Below the pieces are notes generated by a model. It saw only the letters and a list, made by a program, of their open reading frames with translations, ran no database searches and was not told the DNA's origin. Made by a program: the position numbers and the translations under genes. Positions 25,169 through 34,331 of a stretch of 64,000 bases of DNA are shown in pieces. This DNA comes from an uncultured Clostridia bacterium (GTDB taxonomy: Bacteria > Bacillota > Clostridia > Oscillospirales > Ruminococcaceae), in contig CALXHI010000048.1 in NCBI GenBank assembly GCA_944388075.1, positions 86,603-150,602 on the forward strand, given 5' to 3'. The stretch's first letter is position 1. Each line of letters begins with the position of its first letter.

Positions 25169-25882
25169 TCACAAAGGCTGCCGTTTCATTTTCGCAAACC
25201 GTCGGGGATATTGTGCAGGCGTATCTTGCACTTTATGCACCAAAATCATATGCTTTGCGTTACCCCCGAGGGTATAGGGCGTTACTTCTGGCATAGAACC
25301 GCCCAATGCAACCGCCGCTTCCGCAAACCGTTCCACTGTTGGATCGTAATGTTCACCCTTCAGCGCACAGAATATGCCGCCAATTCGTACAAACGGCAAT
25401 CCCAACTCCGACAGCATCGAGCCGTTCGCAACCGCACGAGATATGGCACAGTCAAACGTTTGACGATATTCAGGCAGTTTGCTCAACTCCTCGGCACGAC
25501 CATGCAATGGTTTCGCAGGTAACTGTAAGGTCTTTGCAACCCGTTCGCAAAAGTCCAGCTTGCGTTCTTCGCTGTCCAGCAATATAATATCCAGATCGGG
25601 ACGCAAAATCGCAAGCGGAAGACCGGGAATACCACCACCCGTTCCGATATCCAAAACAGTATGTACAGAATCCGGTAAAAATCGTACCACATATGCTGCA
25701 TCAAGGAAATGCCGCAGCCAGATTTCCTCAATCGATTGGATGGCTGTGATGTTTTGATATTGCGTTTCCTCAAGCATTGCGGCAGCATAGGCGGCGAGTT
25801 GTTCGTATTGTAACTGCGTCAGGGCAATATCATATTGACGAAAAAATGCAGCTGTTGCTGTAAAATCATAAGGATCCCACAT
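25169..25882 (-). CDS. rsmG: 16S rRNA (guanine-527-N7) methyltransferase
   Basis: This SAM-dependent enzyme methylates G527 of 16S rRNA. Motifs: NITAIQSIEEIWLRHFLDA, VLDIGTGGGIPGLPLAI (SAM binding), LLDSEERKLDFCERV and AISRAVANGSML. Two starts are possible: GTG at 25891 or ATG at 25882. The ATG is chosen because AGGTGG lies 5 bases upstream; it gives 237 residues. It overlaps the end of mnmG, the usual arrangement. Loss of the homologous enzyme gives low-level streptomycin resistance in other bacteria. Confidence 0.94.
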   Translation of the reverse strand: MWDPYDFTATAAFFRQYDIALTQLQYEQLAAYAAAMLEETQYQNITAIQSIEEIWLRHFLDAAYVVRFLPDSVHTVLDIGTGGGIPGLPLAILRPDLDIILLDSEERKLDFCERVAKTLQLPAKPLHGRAEELSKLPEYRQTFDCAISRAVANGSMLSELGLPFVRIGGIFCALKGEHYDPTVERFAEAAVALGGSMPEVTPYTLGGNAKHMILVHKVQDTPAQYPRRFAKMKRQPL

Positions 25883-27755
25883 GTCTGCCACCTACTTTCA
25901 ACCATGTCATGAGGATAGAAATATCCGCCGGAGATACACCGGAAATTCTCGATGCCTGTCCAAGATTGGCGGGCTGGATTTTCGTGAGCTTTTCAACTGC
26001 CTCTGCACAAAGTCCGTGAACCGTGCTGTAATCCAGTTCTTTGGGCAAGCGGATGTGCTCGAGATGAAGAAATTTTTCATTTTGTTGCTGTTGACGGGCA
26101 ATATATTGCTGATACTTGACTTGAAGGTTGGTTTCCTCCCATTCATCGGCAGTCAATGAAAACGACAATCCCAGCACATTCGCAATTGAATGGAAATCCA
26201 CCTGTGGACGGCGTACCAAAGCATCGAGCTTACAAGCCGTTTGCAAGGGCACAGTCCCAACTGATTCAAGATATTGATTTACGATTGCATCAGGATGCAC
26301 CGTGTGTTTCTGCATTGCCGTTATACAATCTGTAATGTGCGACATCTTCTCCTGATATTGCGCATATCGTCCCGGTGAAATCAAACCATAGCGATAGCCA
26401 ATGTCCGTCAGGCGAGCATCCGCATTGGAATGCCGCAATGCAAGACGAAATTCACTCCGAGAGGTCATCATACGATAGGGATCTTCACAGCCCTTCGTCA
26501 CCAAATCGTCGATCAATGTCCCCATATACGATCCGCTTCTCGGCAAAATGAGTTCTTCCTCTCCTTTTACATATGCAGATGCGTTAATACCTGCAACCAA
26601 GCCCTGTGCAGCTGCTTCTTCATAGCCGGAAGTCCCGTTGAATTGTCCTGCGGCATACAGCCCATGAAATGCCCGAAATCCAAGTGTCCCATACAAACAC
26701 AAGGGGTTGATACAATCATATTCGATTGCATATGCCGACCGCATGATTTCAATCTGCTCAAATCCGCATACCGTCCGCAGCATTTTCAGCTGAACAGATT
26801 CCGGCAAAGAAGTGCTGAATCCCTGCAAATACAGTTCTTCCGTATCTGCTCCGGTTGGTTCAACAAAAATCTGATGCTGTTTCCGCTGTGCAAATCGCAC
26901 CACTTTATCTTCAATTGAAGGACAATATCGTGGTCCAACACCGTGTATCATGCCGCCATATAATGGCGATTCATACAGGTTTTCCTGAATGACCCGATGT
27001 GTTTCTTCGTTGGTATAGGCAATATGACAAACCGCATCATTCCGTACAGAACCCCGTTCTGCCATAAACGAAAACGGAATCGGGTTCGGATCGCCGTGCT
27101 GAACCTCTAATACAGAGATATCAATGCTTCTGCGATGAACTCGACATGGTGTTCCGGTTTTGAATCGTCGCAGTACAATACCATGGGATTCGAGATTCGC
27201 TGACAACATCGTTGCAGGCAAACAAGCATCCGGGCCACTCGATTTTGCCATTTTTCCGATATAAATCGTACCATTCAGGAATGTGCCTGCACAAATAACA
27301 GCCGCCTTACACGCATACACGCCGCCAAAGGCGTTCACAACACCGGTTACACGCCGATTTTCATCCATGAGAATATCAGCAATTTCCGTCTGAATCACAC
27401 GCAAATTCGCTGTTTTTTCGCATAAATGCTTCATATACCGATGATAGGCTCGGCGATCTGCTTGCGCTCTCGGACTATGCACAGATGCGCCCTTGCTGAG
27501 ATTTAGCATTCGCATTTGAATACAGCAGGCATCCGCCGCTTCTCCCATCACACCGCCCATGGCATCAATTTCTCGCACAAGATGTCCCTTTGCGCTGCCG
27601 CCAATTGACGGATTACAGGGCATATTGCCCAGCTGGTCTAGCGAAATCGTAAATAACGCAGTTTTACAGCCACGTTTTGCCGTTGCAATCGCTGCTTCGA
27701 TCCCGGCATGACCTGCACCGATCACCGCTACATCAAATACACCAAGCAATTCCAT
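25866..27755 (-). CDS. mnmG: tRNA uridine-34 carboxymethylaminomethyl-modifying enzyme, FAD subunit
   Basis: A 629-residue FAD protein acting with MnmE on the wobble uridine of certain tRNAs. VAVIGAGHAGIEAAIATA is the FAD-binding start; CNPSIGGSAKGHLVREIDA, GASVHSPRAQADRRAYH, GTFLNGTIYIG, RFKTGTPCRVH and GPRYCPSIEDKVVRF are typical. The ATG at 27755 follows AAGGAAGG and gives the normal start; the frame extends upstream through the parS sites without a ribosome site. It lies downstream of mnmE in the same transcript. Confidence 0.96.
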   Translation of the reverse strand: MELLGVFDVAVIGAGHAGIEAAIATAKRGCKTALFTISLDQLGNMPCNPSIGGSAKGHLVREIDAMGGVMGEAADACCIQMRMLNLSKGASVHSPRAQADRRAYHRYMKHLCEKTANLRVIQTEIADILMDENRRVTGVVNAFGGVYACKAAVICAGTFLNGTIYIGKMAKSSGPDACLPATMLSANLESHGIVLRRFKTGTPCRVHRRSIDISVLEVQHGDPNPIPFSFMAERGSVRNDAVCHIAYTNEETHRVIQENLYESPLYGGMIHGVGPRYCPSIEDKVVRFAQRKQHQIFVEPTGADTEELYLQGFSTSLPESVQLKMLRTVCGFEQIEIMRSAYAIEYDCINPLCLYGTLGFRAFHGLYAAGQFNGTSGYEEAAAQGLVAGINASAYVKGEEELILPRSGSYMGTLIDDLVTKGCEDPYRMMTSRSEFRLALRHSNADARLTDIGYRYGLISPGRYAQYQEKMSHITDCITAMQKHTVHPDAIVNQYLESVGTVPLQTACKLDALVRRPQVDFHSIANVLGLSFSLTADEWEETNLQVKYQQYIARQQQQNEKFLHLEHIRLPKELDYSTVHGLCAEAVEKLTKIQPANLGQASRISGVSPADISILMTWLKVGGRHVGSL

Positions 27756-27778
27756 GAAATTCCTTCCTTTCCTCCAAA

Positions 27779-27794
27779 TGTTCCACGTGGAACA
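27779..27794. promoter_or_regulatory. parS site
   Basis: A perfect 16-bp palindrome TGTTCCACGTGGAACA in the gap between mnmE and mnmG. Confidence 0.92.
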
Positions 27795-27805
27795 TTTCTC
27801 GACAA

Positions 27806-27821
27806 TGTTCCCCATGGTATT
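27806..27821. promoter_or_regulatory. degenerate parS-like sequence between two parS sites
   Basis: TGTTCCCCATGGTATT keeps the left half TGTTCC and a central CATG but has lost the right half. It sits midway between the two perfect sites and may be a decayed third copy. Confidence 0.4.
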
Positions 27822-27825
27822 CCAA

Positions 27826-27841
27826 TGTTCCACGTGGAACA
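27826..27841. promoter_or_regulatory. parS site
   Basis: A second perfect TGTTCCACGTGGAACA, 47 bases from the first and immediately before the stop codon of mnmE. Confidence 0.92.
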
Positions 27842-27843
27842 TT

Positions 27844-29190
27844 TCATTTTCCAACACAGAAATTCGCAAACACACCATCAATTACATCATCGGTTACCTG
27901 CGTACCCTCAATGGCAAGCAAATCGCTTGCCGCCAATTCCAATGGAACAGAAAGCATATCCAAAGGCAAACCGTTCGCCAATGCCTGCAAGGCTTCGTCC
28001 AGATGTCCCTTTGCAGATACCAAAAGCGTACGCTGCCGCGCATTGATTGGTACAGGTACAGACGGACACATATTTACATGAAGCTGTGCATCCAATTCTG
28101 CTGCAAATGCGGTGATGTCAATGCCCTCTTTTGCGGAACAGGCAAATATCGGATAGTTACATGCAGGCGGCGCAGCATCACAAAGGTCGGTTTTATTCCA
28201 AAGCAAAATACAAGGCTGATTCTCGATAGATTCGAGCATCGCACGATCTGCATCGGTAATACCCTGCTGTGCATCAATCACATAGAGAATCAGGTCGGCC
28301 GCCTGAGCTTCGGATTTTGCCTGTTCAATGCCGATGGCTTCAATGGTATTTTCCGCCTGCCGAATACCGGCTGTATCCGAAAGCAGCAGCTTGTATGTTC
28401 CGATCCGCACGGATTCGGTAATCACATCTCTTGTGGTCCCGGCAATATCGGTCACAATACTGCGCTGCATACCGCAAACTGCATTCATGAACGAGGATTT
28501 TCCGGCATTGGGCAACCCAAGCAAAACCGTCCGAATCCCCTCTCGGATAATGCGTCCGGATTCATATTGTGCAAGCATCTGCTGTAAAAGAACAATACAA
28601 TCAGACACTTCGCTATATAGAGAATCCGGTGCAAGCTCCGGCGGACATTCTTCTGCATCATCAAGCCAATAAGCAAATGCAGACAACAAATGTACCAAAC
28701 GATCGCCGAGCTGTTTCATCTGAATGCCGAGCTTTCCGGTGCGTGCTTCATTCGCTTGTCGAAGCGCAGCATCGCCATCCGCACGAATGACGTCCATGAC
28801 CGCTTCCGCCTGCGAAAGCGACAGCTTGCCGTTTAAGAACGCACGTTTGGTAAATTCACCGGGTTCTGCCGGCTCAACATTGTTATTATATATTACTTGT
28901 AAGATTCGTCCGGAAAGATAAATCCCGCCGTGACAGCTGATTTCCACAACATCCTCGCCGGTATAGCTATGCGGTGCTCGGAACACAGTCAAGACCACAT
29001 CATCGAGTCGTTCGTTTCCATCACGCACATACCCATAGGCACAGGTGTAGCCCTCCATCGTCGTAACCGGTACTCCTTTGACCCCATGAAACAGTTTATC
29101 CGCAACGGACAGCGCATCCGGCCCGGAGATTCGGATCACAGCAATGCCGCCCGGTGCATGGGGGGTCGAAATTGCAGCAATTGTACGCAT
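27844..29190 (-). CDS. mnmE: tRNA modification GTPase
   Basis: A 448-residue GTPase, partner of MnmG. The N-terminal folate-binding domain starts MRTIAAISTPHAPGGIAVIR; VEISCHGGIY and GEFTKRAFLNGKLSLSQAEA follow. The G domain sits within the helical domain: GLPNAGKSSFMN, DIAGTTRDVI, LSDTAGIRQ and LLWNKTDLCD. The protein ends FCVGK; the terminal Cys-x-Gly-Lys is the conserved catalytic end. TAGGAG precedes the ATG. Confidence 0.97.
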   Translation of the reverse strand: MRTIAAISTPHAPGGIAVIRISGPDALSVADKLFHGVKGVPVTTMEGYTCAYGYVRDGNERLDDVVLTVFRAPHSYTGEDVVEISCHGGIYLSGRILQVIYNNNVEPAEPGEFTKRAFLNGKLSLSQAEAVMDVIRADGDAALRQANEARTGKLGIQMKQLGDRLVHLLSAFAYWLDDAEECPPELAPDSLYSEVSDCIVLLQQMLAQYESGRIIREGIRTVLLGLPNAGKSSFMNAVCGMQRSIVTDIAGTTRDVITESVRIGTYKLLLSDTAGIRQAENTIEAIGIEQAKSEAQAADLILYVIDAQQGITDADRAMLESIENQPCILLWNKTDLCDAAPPACNYPIFACSAKEGIDITAFAAELDAQLHVNMCPSVPVPINARQRTLLVSAKGHLDEALQALANGLPLDMLSVPLELAASDLLAIEGTQVTDDVIDGVFANFCVGK

Positions 29191-29204
29191 ATTCGCTCCT
29201 AATG

Positions 29205-29230
29205 AAAAAGGGCGACTTACCGCCGCCCTT
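29205..29230 (-). terminator. hairpin terminator between jag and mnmE
   Basis: AAGGGCG/CGCCCTT (29208-29214 and 29224-29230) followed on the minus strand by TTTTTC, directly after the jag stop codon. It would reduce read-through from the rpmH-jag group into mnmE. Confidence 0.7.
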
Positions 29231-29235
29231 CCGTT

Positions 29236-30168
29236 TCAATCAACATCAATTTTTCCGTAAACACCGGTATTCAGCGCATCTTCGGGCTTCGGACGCTTGT
29301 AGTCCTTCTCAAAGCTCGTCGAAAGATCAATGCGGCGCATACCGCCCTCACCGACCGTACGCTTTGCACCGCCCTGACGGCTGCCGCCTCGCCGATCCCG
29401 ATCTCTGCCGCCATGACCGCTACGCTGTCTGCCGCCACTGCTGCGATCGCTACGCTCAACGGGATGGTCGGATGAAATCACAACACGGCGATTCGGCTCT
29501 TCGCCAATCGAATGCGAGGAGACACCCTCAATCTCGGAAATGGTCGAGTGAATAATGCGGCGCTCATAGGGATTCATCGGTTCCAGCGTGAAGTTTCTGC
29601 CGGTACGCAGTACCGATTTGCTCATCCGAGTTGCCAAATCCTGCAACGCCTTTTTCCGCTTTTCCCGATATCCGCAGGTATCAACGGTCAAGCGCAGATA
29701 CTCCCGATCGCCACGGTTGACAATCATCGAAAGCAGATATTGCAGTGCATCGAGCGTTTCCCCTCTGCGTCCAATCAAGCTGCCGGCACGCTCACCCACC
29801 AGTTCAATGTGCAGAGTTTCATCGGTGTATACCGTATAGGTTACATCCGGATCTAATTCTTTCAGGATATTTTCGAGATAGTCAAGACCTGCCTGCACCT
29901 GTTCGTCCTGTGTCAAATCCCGTTCGGCTGTATCCGAGGGTTCTGCAGATTTCTCTGAAATCGGAACTTCGGTTTCCTCGGGAACTTCCACGACAGCCGG
30001 CTCGAAGCTCGCCTTAACACGCACTTCCTTCTTACCAAACAGACCGCCCAACAGCGAGTGCTTGCTTTCCAACTCGGTAAACTGAATTTGCTCGACCGGA
30101 ACACCAAACTGTTCCGACGCCATTTGTTTTGCTTCCTCAAGGGAAGCTGCGGTAAAGATTTCGGTCAT
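29236..30168 (-). CDS. khpB: Jag/KhpB RNA-binding protein
   Basis: A 310-residue protein. Residues 1-50 are the Jag_N domain (TEIFTAASLEEAKQMASEQ), followed by an acidic linker, a KH domain (about 140-200: LIGRRGETLDALQYLLSMI) and an R3H domain (about 200-265: MNPYERRIIHSTISEIEGV). The tail is unusual: a Gly/Arg-rich basic stretch (SGGRQRSGHGGRDRDRRGG) that would add RNA affinity. KhpB with KhpA binds RNAs and affects cell elongation in other Firmicutes. No ribosome site precedes the ATG; a 7-bp hairpin (30182-30199) sits there instead. Confidence 0.92.
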   Translation of the reverse strand: MTEIFTAASLEEAKQMASEQFGVPVEQIQFTELESKHSLLGGLFGKKEVRVKASFEPAVVEVPEETEVPISEKSAEPSDTAERDLTQDEQVQAGLDYLENILKELDPDVTYTVYTDETLHIELVGERAGSLIGRRGETLDALQYLLSMIVNRGDREYLRLTVDTCGYREKRKKALQDLATRMSKSVLRTGRNFTLEPMNPYERRIIHSTISEIEGVSSHSIGEEPNRRVVISSDHPVERSDRSSGGRQRSGHGGRDRDRRGGSRQGGAKRTVGEGGMRRIDLSTSFEKDYKRPKPEDALNTGVYGKIDVD

Positions 30169-30234
30169 TGTATTGCGCAGAACACTGCAACCGCAGTGTA
30201 TCTACTCCCTCCCATCGTAAGTCAAACCGGAAAC

Positions 30235-31368
30235 TCAATGATCCGCTGCGGCATCGTCCGCATCCGAAAGATCAAGATCATCTCCGTATTTTTCAGCTGA
30301 ACGGCGTCTTGCGTCCTCAATCAGCTTCTTCTCGAATTCAGCACGTTCCTTGCGAGACATACCATCATCGCCATCCGAATAGCGGGAACGATTTCCGGCC
30401 TGTCTCTGTGCCTGCTCCTGTTCCTGTGCAGCCGCCATCATCCGCTGCGTCCAGGTCGGACCTTTCGCCAGCTGCTTCTGCTTTTCCTTCTCATTGATGC
30501 GCACCATGCGTTGGGGTGTCAGATAGGCATACAGTCCCAACTGAATCAGCAAGGACATCAGGGAGTTCATAATCCAGTAGAAGCCCACACCGGCAGGCAG
30601 GCTGAAACCAATCCAAATCGAAATAAACGGCATGGTATACAGCATGATGTTCATCGAGGTCATGCTCTGCATATCCGGATTGATTTTCTTATTGTGCCGC
30701 TGCGTGATAAAGGTCATCAACAGCTGAATCAAACCGGAAGCAATCGGAATGGCTGCAAGCAACAATGCAGTTGCCGTCCATCCGCCTGCCGGATTAAGAG
30801 AAGGCTGTGCGCTCAGGTCAAAGCCCAAGAACACATTGTTGAAATTCAGGATCTTATCCGCAAAGCCTTCCATTTCGCTGAAAATCGAAGGATCTTGCTT
30901 ACAGTACTGCAAGATAATCAACTCAGGACGGGTTGCAAAATACTTTTCGGTAATGCCATTGGTTTCAAAGTATGCCGTCAGAATTTCTTTGGCTTGCGGG
31001 ATTTGATCCTTCAGTTGCAAAATATAGGTGAGCGGCTGAATCACAACCTGATACACACCCATCAGCACGATCATCGTGAGGAGATTCGCCAAGCAGCCGG
31101 AGCTGGGGTTAATGCCCTCCTTTTGGTACAGCTTTTGCTGCTCCTCCTGCAACCGAGTCGGGTTATTCGCATAGGATTTCTTCAGCTTTTCCATCTGTGC
31201 TGACAGCAAACCGATGCGAGCCGAATTTACCTGTGTTTTATAGGAAGTCGGCAACGTTGCCAGCTTGATCAGCAATGTGAACAAGACAATCGACATGCCG
31301 TAGCTGTCTACGACATGATAGATGAGCCGCATAATCCATCCGAGCGGAGCCGCAATCAAATCAAACAA
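30235..31368 (-). CDS. yidC: YidC/Oxa1 membrane protein insertase
   Basis: A 377-residue insertase placing proteins in the membrane alone or with SecYEG. It has five hydrophobic segments and the family regions YGMSIVLFTLLIKLATLP with the groove region, SARIGLLSAQMEKLKKSY, INPSSGCLANLLTMIVLMG and PFISIWIGFSLPAGVGFYW. The C-terminal tail is basic then acidic. Unlike many Gram-positive YidC proteins it has no lipoprotein signal. The start is TTG at 31368, supported by GGAGGG nine bases upstream and no nearby ATG in frame. Confidence 0.93.
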   Translation of the reverse strand: MFDLIAAPLGWIMRLIYHVVDSYGMSIVLFTLLIKLATLPTSYKTQVNSARIGLLSAQMEKLKKSYANNPTRLQEEQQKLYQKEGINPSSGCLANLLTMIVLMGVYQVVIQPLTYILQLKDQIPQAKEILTAYFETNGITEKYFATRPELIILQYCKQDPSIFSEMEGFADKILNFNNVFLGFDLSAQPSLNPAGGWTATALLLAAIPIASGLIQLLMTFITQRHNKKINPDMQSMTSMNIMLYTMPFISIWIGFSLPAGVGFYWIMNSLMSLLIQLGLYAYLTPQRMVRINEKEKQKQLAKGPTWTQRMMAAAQEQEQAQRQAGNRSRYSDGDDGMSRKERAEFEKKLIEDARRRSAEKYGDDLDLSDADDAAADH

Positions 31369-31409
31369 AAGAGATACCCTCCATTTCAGGAATCCAAAAA
31401 TCGATACAA

Positions 31410-31766
31410 TTATTCTGTGCGGTGTTCCGAATTCGGACGAAATCGTAATACACCATGATACTTACAGCGCGGTGCGATACGCAGACCGTATTCCGATGCA
31501 CGACGCTGCAATGCAGAGCAATGACTGCGATGTCTGCCGAGCGGGTCAAAGGGTTCGGGTACGGGATCATAGCCGCCTTTTGCGAACGGATGACAGCGCA
31601 GAATCCGCAGCGTTCCGAGCCAAATACCCCGAATGCTTCCGTATTTGCGTACAGCCTCGAGCGTATACTGCGAACAGCTTGGCCGATAGCGGCAGCAAGG
31701 CGGAAACAACGGTGACACAAAACGCTGATAGCCCCGAATCAAGAGCATAACCAATCGGCGCATCAT
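31410..31766 (-). CDS. yidD: membrane protein insertion efficiency factor
   Basis: A 118-residue protein with the YidD core: [56 protein letters not shown]. The C-terminal third beyond DPVPEPF is longer than in typical 70-90 residue members and basic. The start overlaps the stop of rnpA and has no good ribosome site, so it is likely coupled to rnpA translation. Confidence 0.93.
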   Translation of the reverse strand: MMRRLVMLLIRGYQRFVSPLFPPCCRYRPSCSQYTLEAVRKYGSIRGIWLGTLRILRCHPFAKGGYDPVPEPFDPLGRHRSHCSALQRRASEYGLRIAPRCKYHGVLRFRPNSEHRTE

Positions 31767-32158
31767 GATGATTGCCGTTTGGTTGTTTGTGCCGGCTTTG
31801 GCTGTGCCGTAATGGTTCCGTTTCTAACACCGATCATATGCGGCAAGCCCTTCTGCAAAAACCGCTCCGCAAGATACGCAGAGGTTTTCTCCGGCAGCGA
31901 GGAACGGGCGACAATCACAATGTCCAGCCCAATCGGCAGCTGTGGTTCCACGGCAGCATACGCAGCACGAATGATGCGCTTGGCACGGTTTCGCTTGACC
32001 GCATTGCCGACCTTCTTGCCTGCCGTAATCCCAAGCCGATTATAGGGCAGCTGATTGGGGAACACATACATCAATGCCGCACCCAATGAGCAAAACGCAC
32101 CCTTGCGATAGAGCCGCTGAAAGTCCTTATTCTGACGCATGGTCACGGTAAAGAGCAT
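31763..32158 (-). CDS. rnpA: ribonuclease P protein component
   Basis: A 131-residue basic protein that helps the RNase P RNA mature tRNA 5' ends. [20 protein letters not shown] is the RNR signature; [20 protein letters not shown] is also typical. GGGAGG precedes the ATG at 32158. It follows rpmH and precedes yidD, the classical order. Confidence 0.95.
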   Translation of the reverse strand: MLFTVTMRQNKDFQRLYRKGAFCSLGAALMYVFPNQLPYNRLGITAGKKVGNAVKRNRAKRIIRAAYAAVEPQLPIGLDIVIVARSSLPEKTSAYLAERFLQKGLPHMIGVRNGTITAQPKPAQTTKRQSS

Positions 32159-32185
32159 AGAAGCCTCCCAAAAACGGCTATTAGA

Positions 32186-32217
32186 AAAGGACCACAAAAG
32201 CGTCTTTGTGGTCCTTT
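32186..32217 (-). terminator. hairpin between rpmH and rnpA
   Basis: A 13-bp perfect stem AAAGGACCACAAA/TTTGTGGTCCTTT with a 6-base loop, followed on the minus strand by TTTTC. It may be a partial terminator or RNA-processing point that makes rpmH mRNA more abundant than rnpA. Confidence 0.6.
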
Positions 32218-32240
32218 ACTTTCGTATCCGTTCAAACAGA

Positions 32241-32375
32241 TTAGTAGGTCAATCTTGCACGACCCTTTGCACGGCGACGAGCCAGAACCTTGCGGCCATT
32301 TGCAGTTGCCATACGCTTCCGGAAACCATGCTCCTTCTTGCGGTGCAGCTTTTTCGGCTGATATGTTCTCTTCAT
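32241..32375 (-). CDS. rpmH: 50S ribosomal protein L34
   Basis: A 44-residue protein, [20 protein letters not shown] followed by [18 protein letters not shown] and a short end RARLTY. This is a full-length L34. AAAGGAG precedes the ATG by 11 bases. It opens the leftward cluster and has a strong promoter. Confidence 0.98.
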   Translation of the reverse strand: MKRTYQPKKLHRKKEHGFRKRMATANGRKVLARRRAKGRARLTY

Positions 32376-32489
32376 TGCACTAGTCACTCCTTTTCTTTTG
32401 TATCAGCTTGCGATTGCCTATGCAAATCGTCAGCAGTATTTCAAGGTGATGGGCATACACAAATTGACAATACGCCCCTGCAAGAATTT

Positions 32490-32518
32490 ATTATACAAGC
32501 GATTTTGTGAAAAGTCAA
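32490..32518 (-). promoter_or_regulatory. promoter of rpmH
   Basis: TTGACT (32513-32518) and TATAAT (32490-32495) with a 17-base spacer on the minus strand. Confidence 0.85.
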
Positions 32519-32652
32519 GGGACATGCTCCATTTTTGTACAATTTAACGTTTTTCAAACAAACCATATGGTGTTTTTGCTGAATATTAGATAATCAAGGG
32601 GATGCAGCCGGAGTGTATGCCATGGCAACACCCTATCTTATAGAATCCGATA

Positions 32653-32681
32653 TTGACAGCCTGCCTATTTTATGGTATAAT
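32653..32681 (+). promoter_or_regulatory. promoter of purB
   Basis: TTGACA (32653-32658) and TATAAT (32676-32681) with a 17-base spacer: full consensus. The start codon follows 55 bases later. Confidence 0.9.
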
Positions 32682-32736
32682 AAACTGTCAAAGTTTCGGG
32701 TTTTCCCGATGATGCACTCGAAAGGAAAGGAACGAT

Positions 32737-34182
32737 ATGATGGATCAATCCAAATTCAATACCTATGTAAGTCCCTTTTGCACTCGATATGCCAGTAAGG
32801 AGATGCAGTATCTCTTCTCCGCTGACAAGAAATTCACGACTTGGAGAAAGCTCTGGGTGGCACTGGCTCGTGCGGAGCATGAGCTGGGGCTGAATGTGAC
32901 TGCCGAGCAGGTCGCCGAGCTGGAAGCGCATATCAATGATATCGACTACGAAGCCGCTGCCGCAAGAGAAAAGGTCTGCCGACATGATGTCATGGCGCAT
33001 GTCTACGCCTACGGACTCGCTGCACCGAATGCAAAGGGTATCATTCATCTGGGCGCAACCTCCTGCTATGTCGGTGACAATACCGATGTCATCATCATGC
33101 GGGATGCCATGAAGCTGGTGCGCAGCAAGCTCGTGCGTGTGATTGCCAATCTGGCGAAATTCGCAGAGCAGTGGAAAGCAGAGCCATGCCTTGCCTACAC
33201 CCACTGCCAGCCTGCACAGCTGACCACAGTCGGCAAGCGTGCAACCCTCTGGCTCAATGAACTGGTTATGGATTTGGAAGAGCTGGATACCCGTATCGAG
33301 CGTTTGAAGCTGCTCGGTTCAAAGGGTACGACCGGTACGCAGGCGTCCTTCATGGAGCTGTTCCACGGGAACGGCGCAAAAATCCGTGCATTGGAAGAAA
33401 AAATCGCCGTAGAAATGGGCTTTGCGCCCGATGCCGTGGTCAAGGTTTCCGGTCAGACCTACTCCCGTAAAGTCGATACGATGGTGCTGAATATGCTCTC
33501 CGGCATCGCACAGTCTGCCATGAAGTTCGCCAACGATATGCGTCTGCTCCAGTCCTTCAAGGAAATGGAAGAGCCGTTTGAGCCGGGACAGATTGGTTCT
33601 TCGGCAATGGCATATAAGCGCAACCCGATGCGCAGCGAACGCATTACCGCTCTGGCTCGTTATCTGATGACCGATACACTCAATGCGGCATTCACCGCCG
33701 GTACGCAATGGTTTGAGCGCACGCTCGATGATTCCGCTAACAAACGAATTTCCGTAGCTGAGGGCTTCCTCGCTGCCGATGCCATTTTGAATATCATGAT
33801 GAATGTCACGAACGGACTGGTTGTTTATCCTGCCGTGATTCGTCAGCGTGTGATGAACGAGCTTCCCTTCATGGCAACCGAAAACATCATCATGGATGCC
33901 GCAGCCTCCGGCGGTGACCGTCAGGAGCTGCATGAGCATATTCGGGTACACTCGATGGAAGCCGGCGCACAGGTCAAGGAAAAGGGTCTGGAAAACGATC
34001 TGGTTGACCGCATTGCCGCCGATCCGATTTTCGGTGTGACCAAAGCACAGCTCGATGCCGTACTCGATCCGAAGCTCTACACCGGCAGATGTGTGCAGCA
34101 GGTTGAGGAATTCCTCGCCGATATCGTGCAGCTGATTCTGGCGGATGCCGATGTAGCAGGCGATGTGGAATTGACGGTTTGA
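32737..34182 (+). CDS. purB: adenylosuccinate lyase
   Basis: A 481-residue homotetrameric enzyme acting twice in purine synthesis (SAICAR to AICAR, adenylosuccinate to AMP). IHLGATSCYVGDNTD, AYTHCQPAQLTTVGKR and the flexible signature loop GSSAMAYKRNPMRSE are present; the usual Pro of S-S-x-M-P-Y-K-R-N-P is Ala. AAAGGAAAGGA precedes two adjacent ATGs (32737, 32740); either could be used. Confidence 0.95.
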   Translation: MMDQSKFNTYVSPFCTRYASKEMQYLFSADKKFTTWRKLWVALARAEHELGLNVTAEQVAELEAHINDIDYEAAAAREKVCRHDVMAHVYAYGLAAPNAKGIIHLGATSCYVGDNTDVIIMRDAMKLVRSKLVRVIANLAKFAEQWKAEPCLAYTHCQPAQLTTVGKRATLWLNELVMDLEELDTRIERLKLLGSKGTTGTQASFMELFHGNGAKIRALEEKIAVEMGFAPDAVVKVSGQTYSRKVDTMVLNMLSGIAQSAMKFANDMRLLQSFKEMEEPFEPGQIGSSAMAYKRNPMRSERITALARYLMTDTLNAAFTAGTQWFERTLDDSANKRISVAEGFLAADAILNIMMNVTNGLVVYPAVIRQRVMNELPFMATENIIMDAAASGGDRQELHEHIRVHSMEAGAQVKEKGLENDLVDRIAADPIFGVTKAQLDAVLDPKLYTGRCVQQVEEFLADIVQLILADADVAGDVELTV

Positions 34183-34233
34183 ACAAAATTTTCGTCCGAT
34201 TATGACAAAATGATGAAATCCGTCTGATATCGC

Positions 34234-34262
34234 TTGACATTTTCATCAAACTGCCATATAAT
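34234..34262 (+). promoter_or_regulatory. promoter of secDF
   Basis: TTGACA (34234-34239) and TATAAT (34257-34262) with a 17-base spacer. Confidence 0.9.
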
Positions 34263-34331
34263 AGAATTTATCTGCTGTAATACGATTTTTTGCGTCAATG
34301 CACCGTATTGCAAAAACAAGGAGGCTTGGCC

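Larger units (their letters stand above)
32376..32736. other. divergent promoter region between rpmH and purB
   Basis: This 361-base gap holds the rpmH promoter and the purB promoter, back to back. The 130 bases between them are AT-rich with a short palindrome AACCATATGGT but no DnaA boxes, so unlike some bacteria the rpmH gap is not the origin here. Confidence 0.7.

Noticed and set aside
32376..32736. Origin between rpmH and purB
   Set aside because: No DnaA boxes; the gap is explained by two divergent promoters, and the dnaA-dnaN interval is a much better origin.
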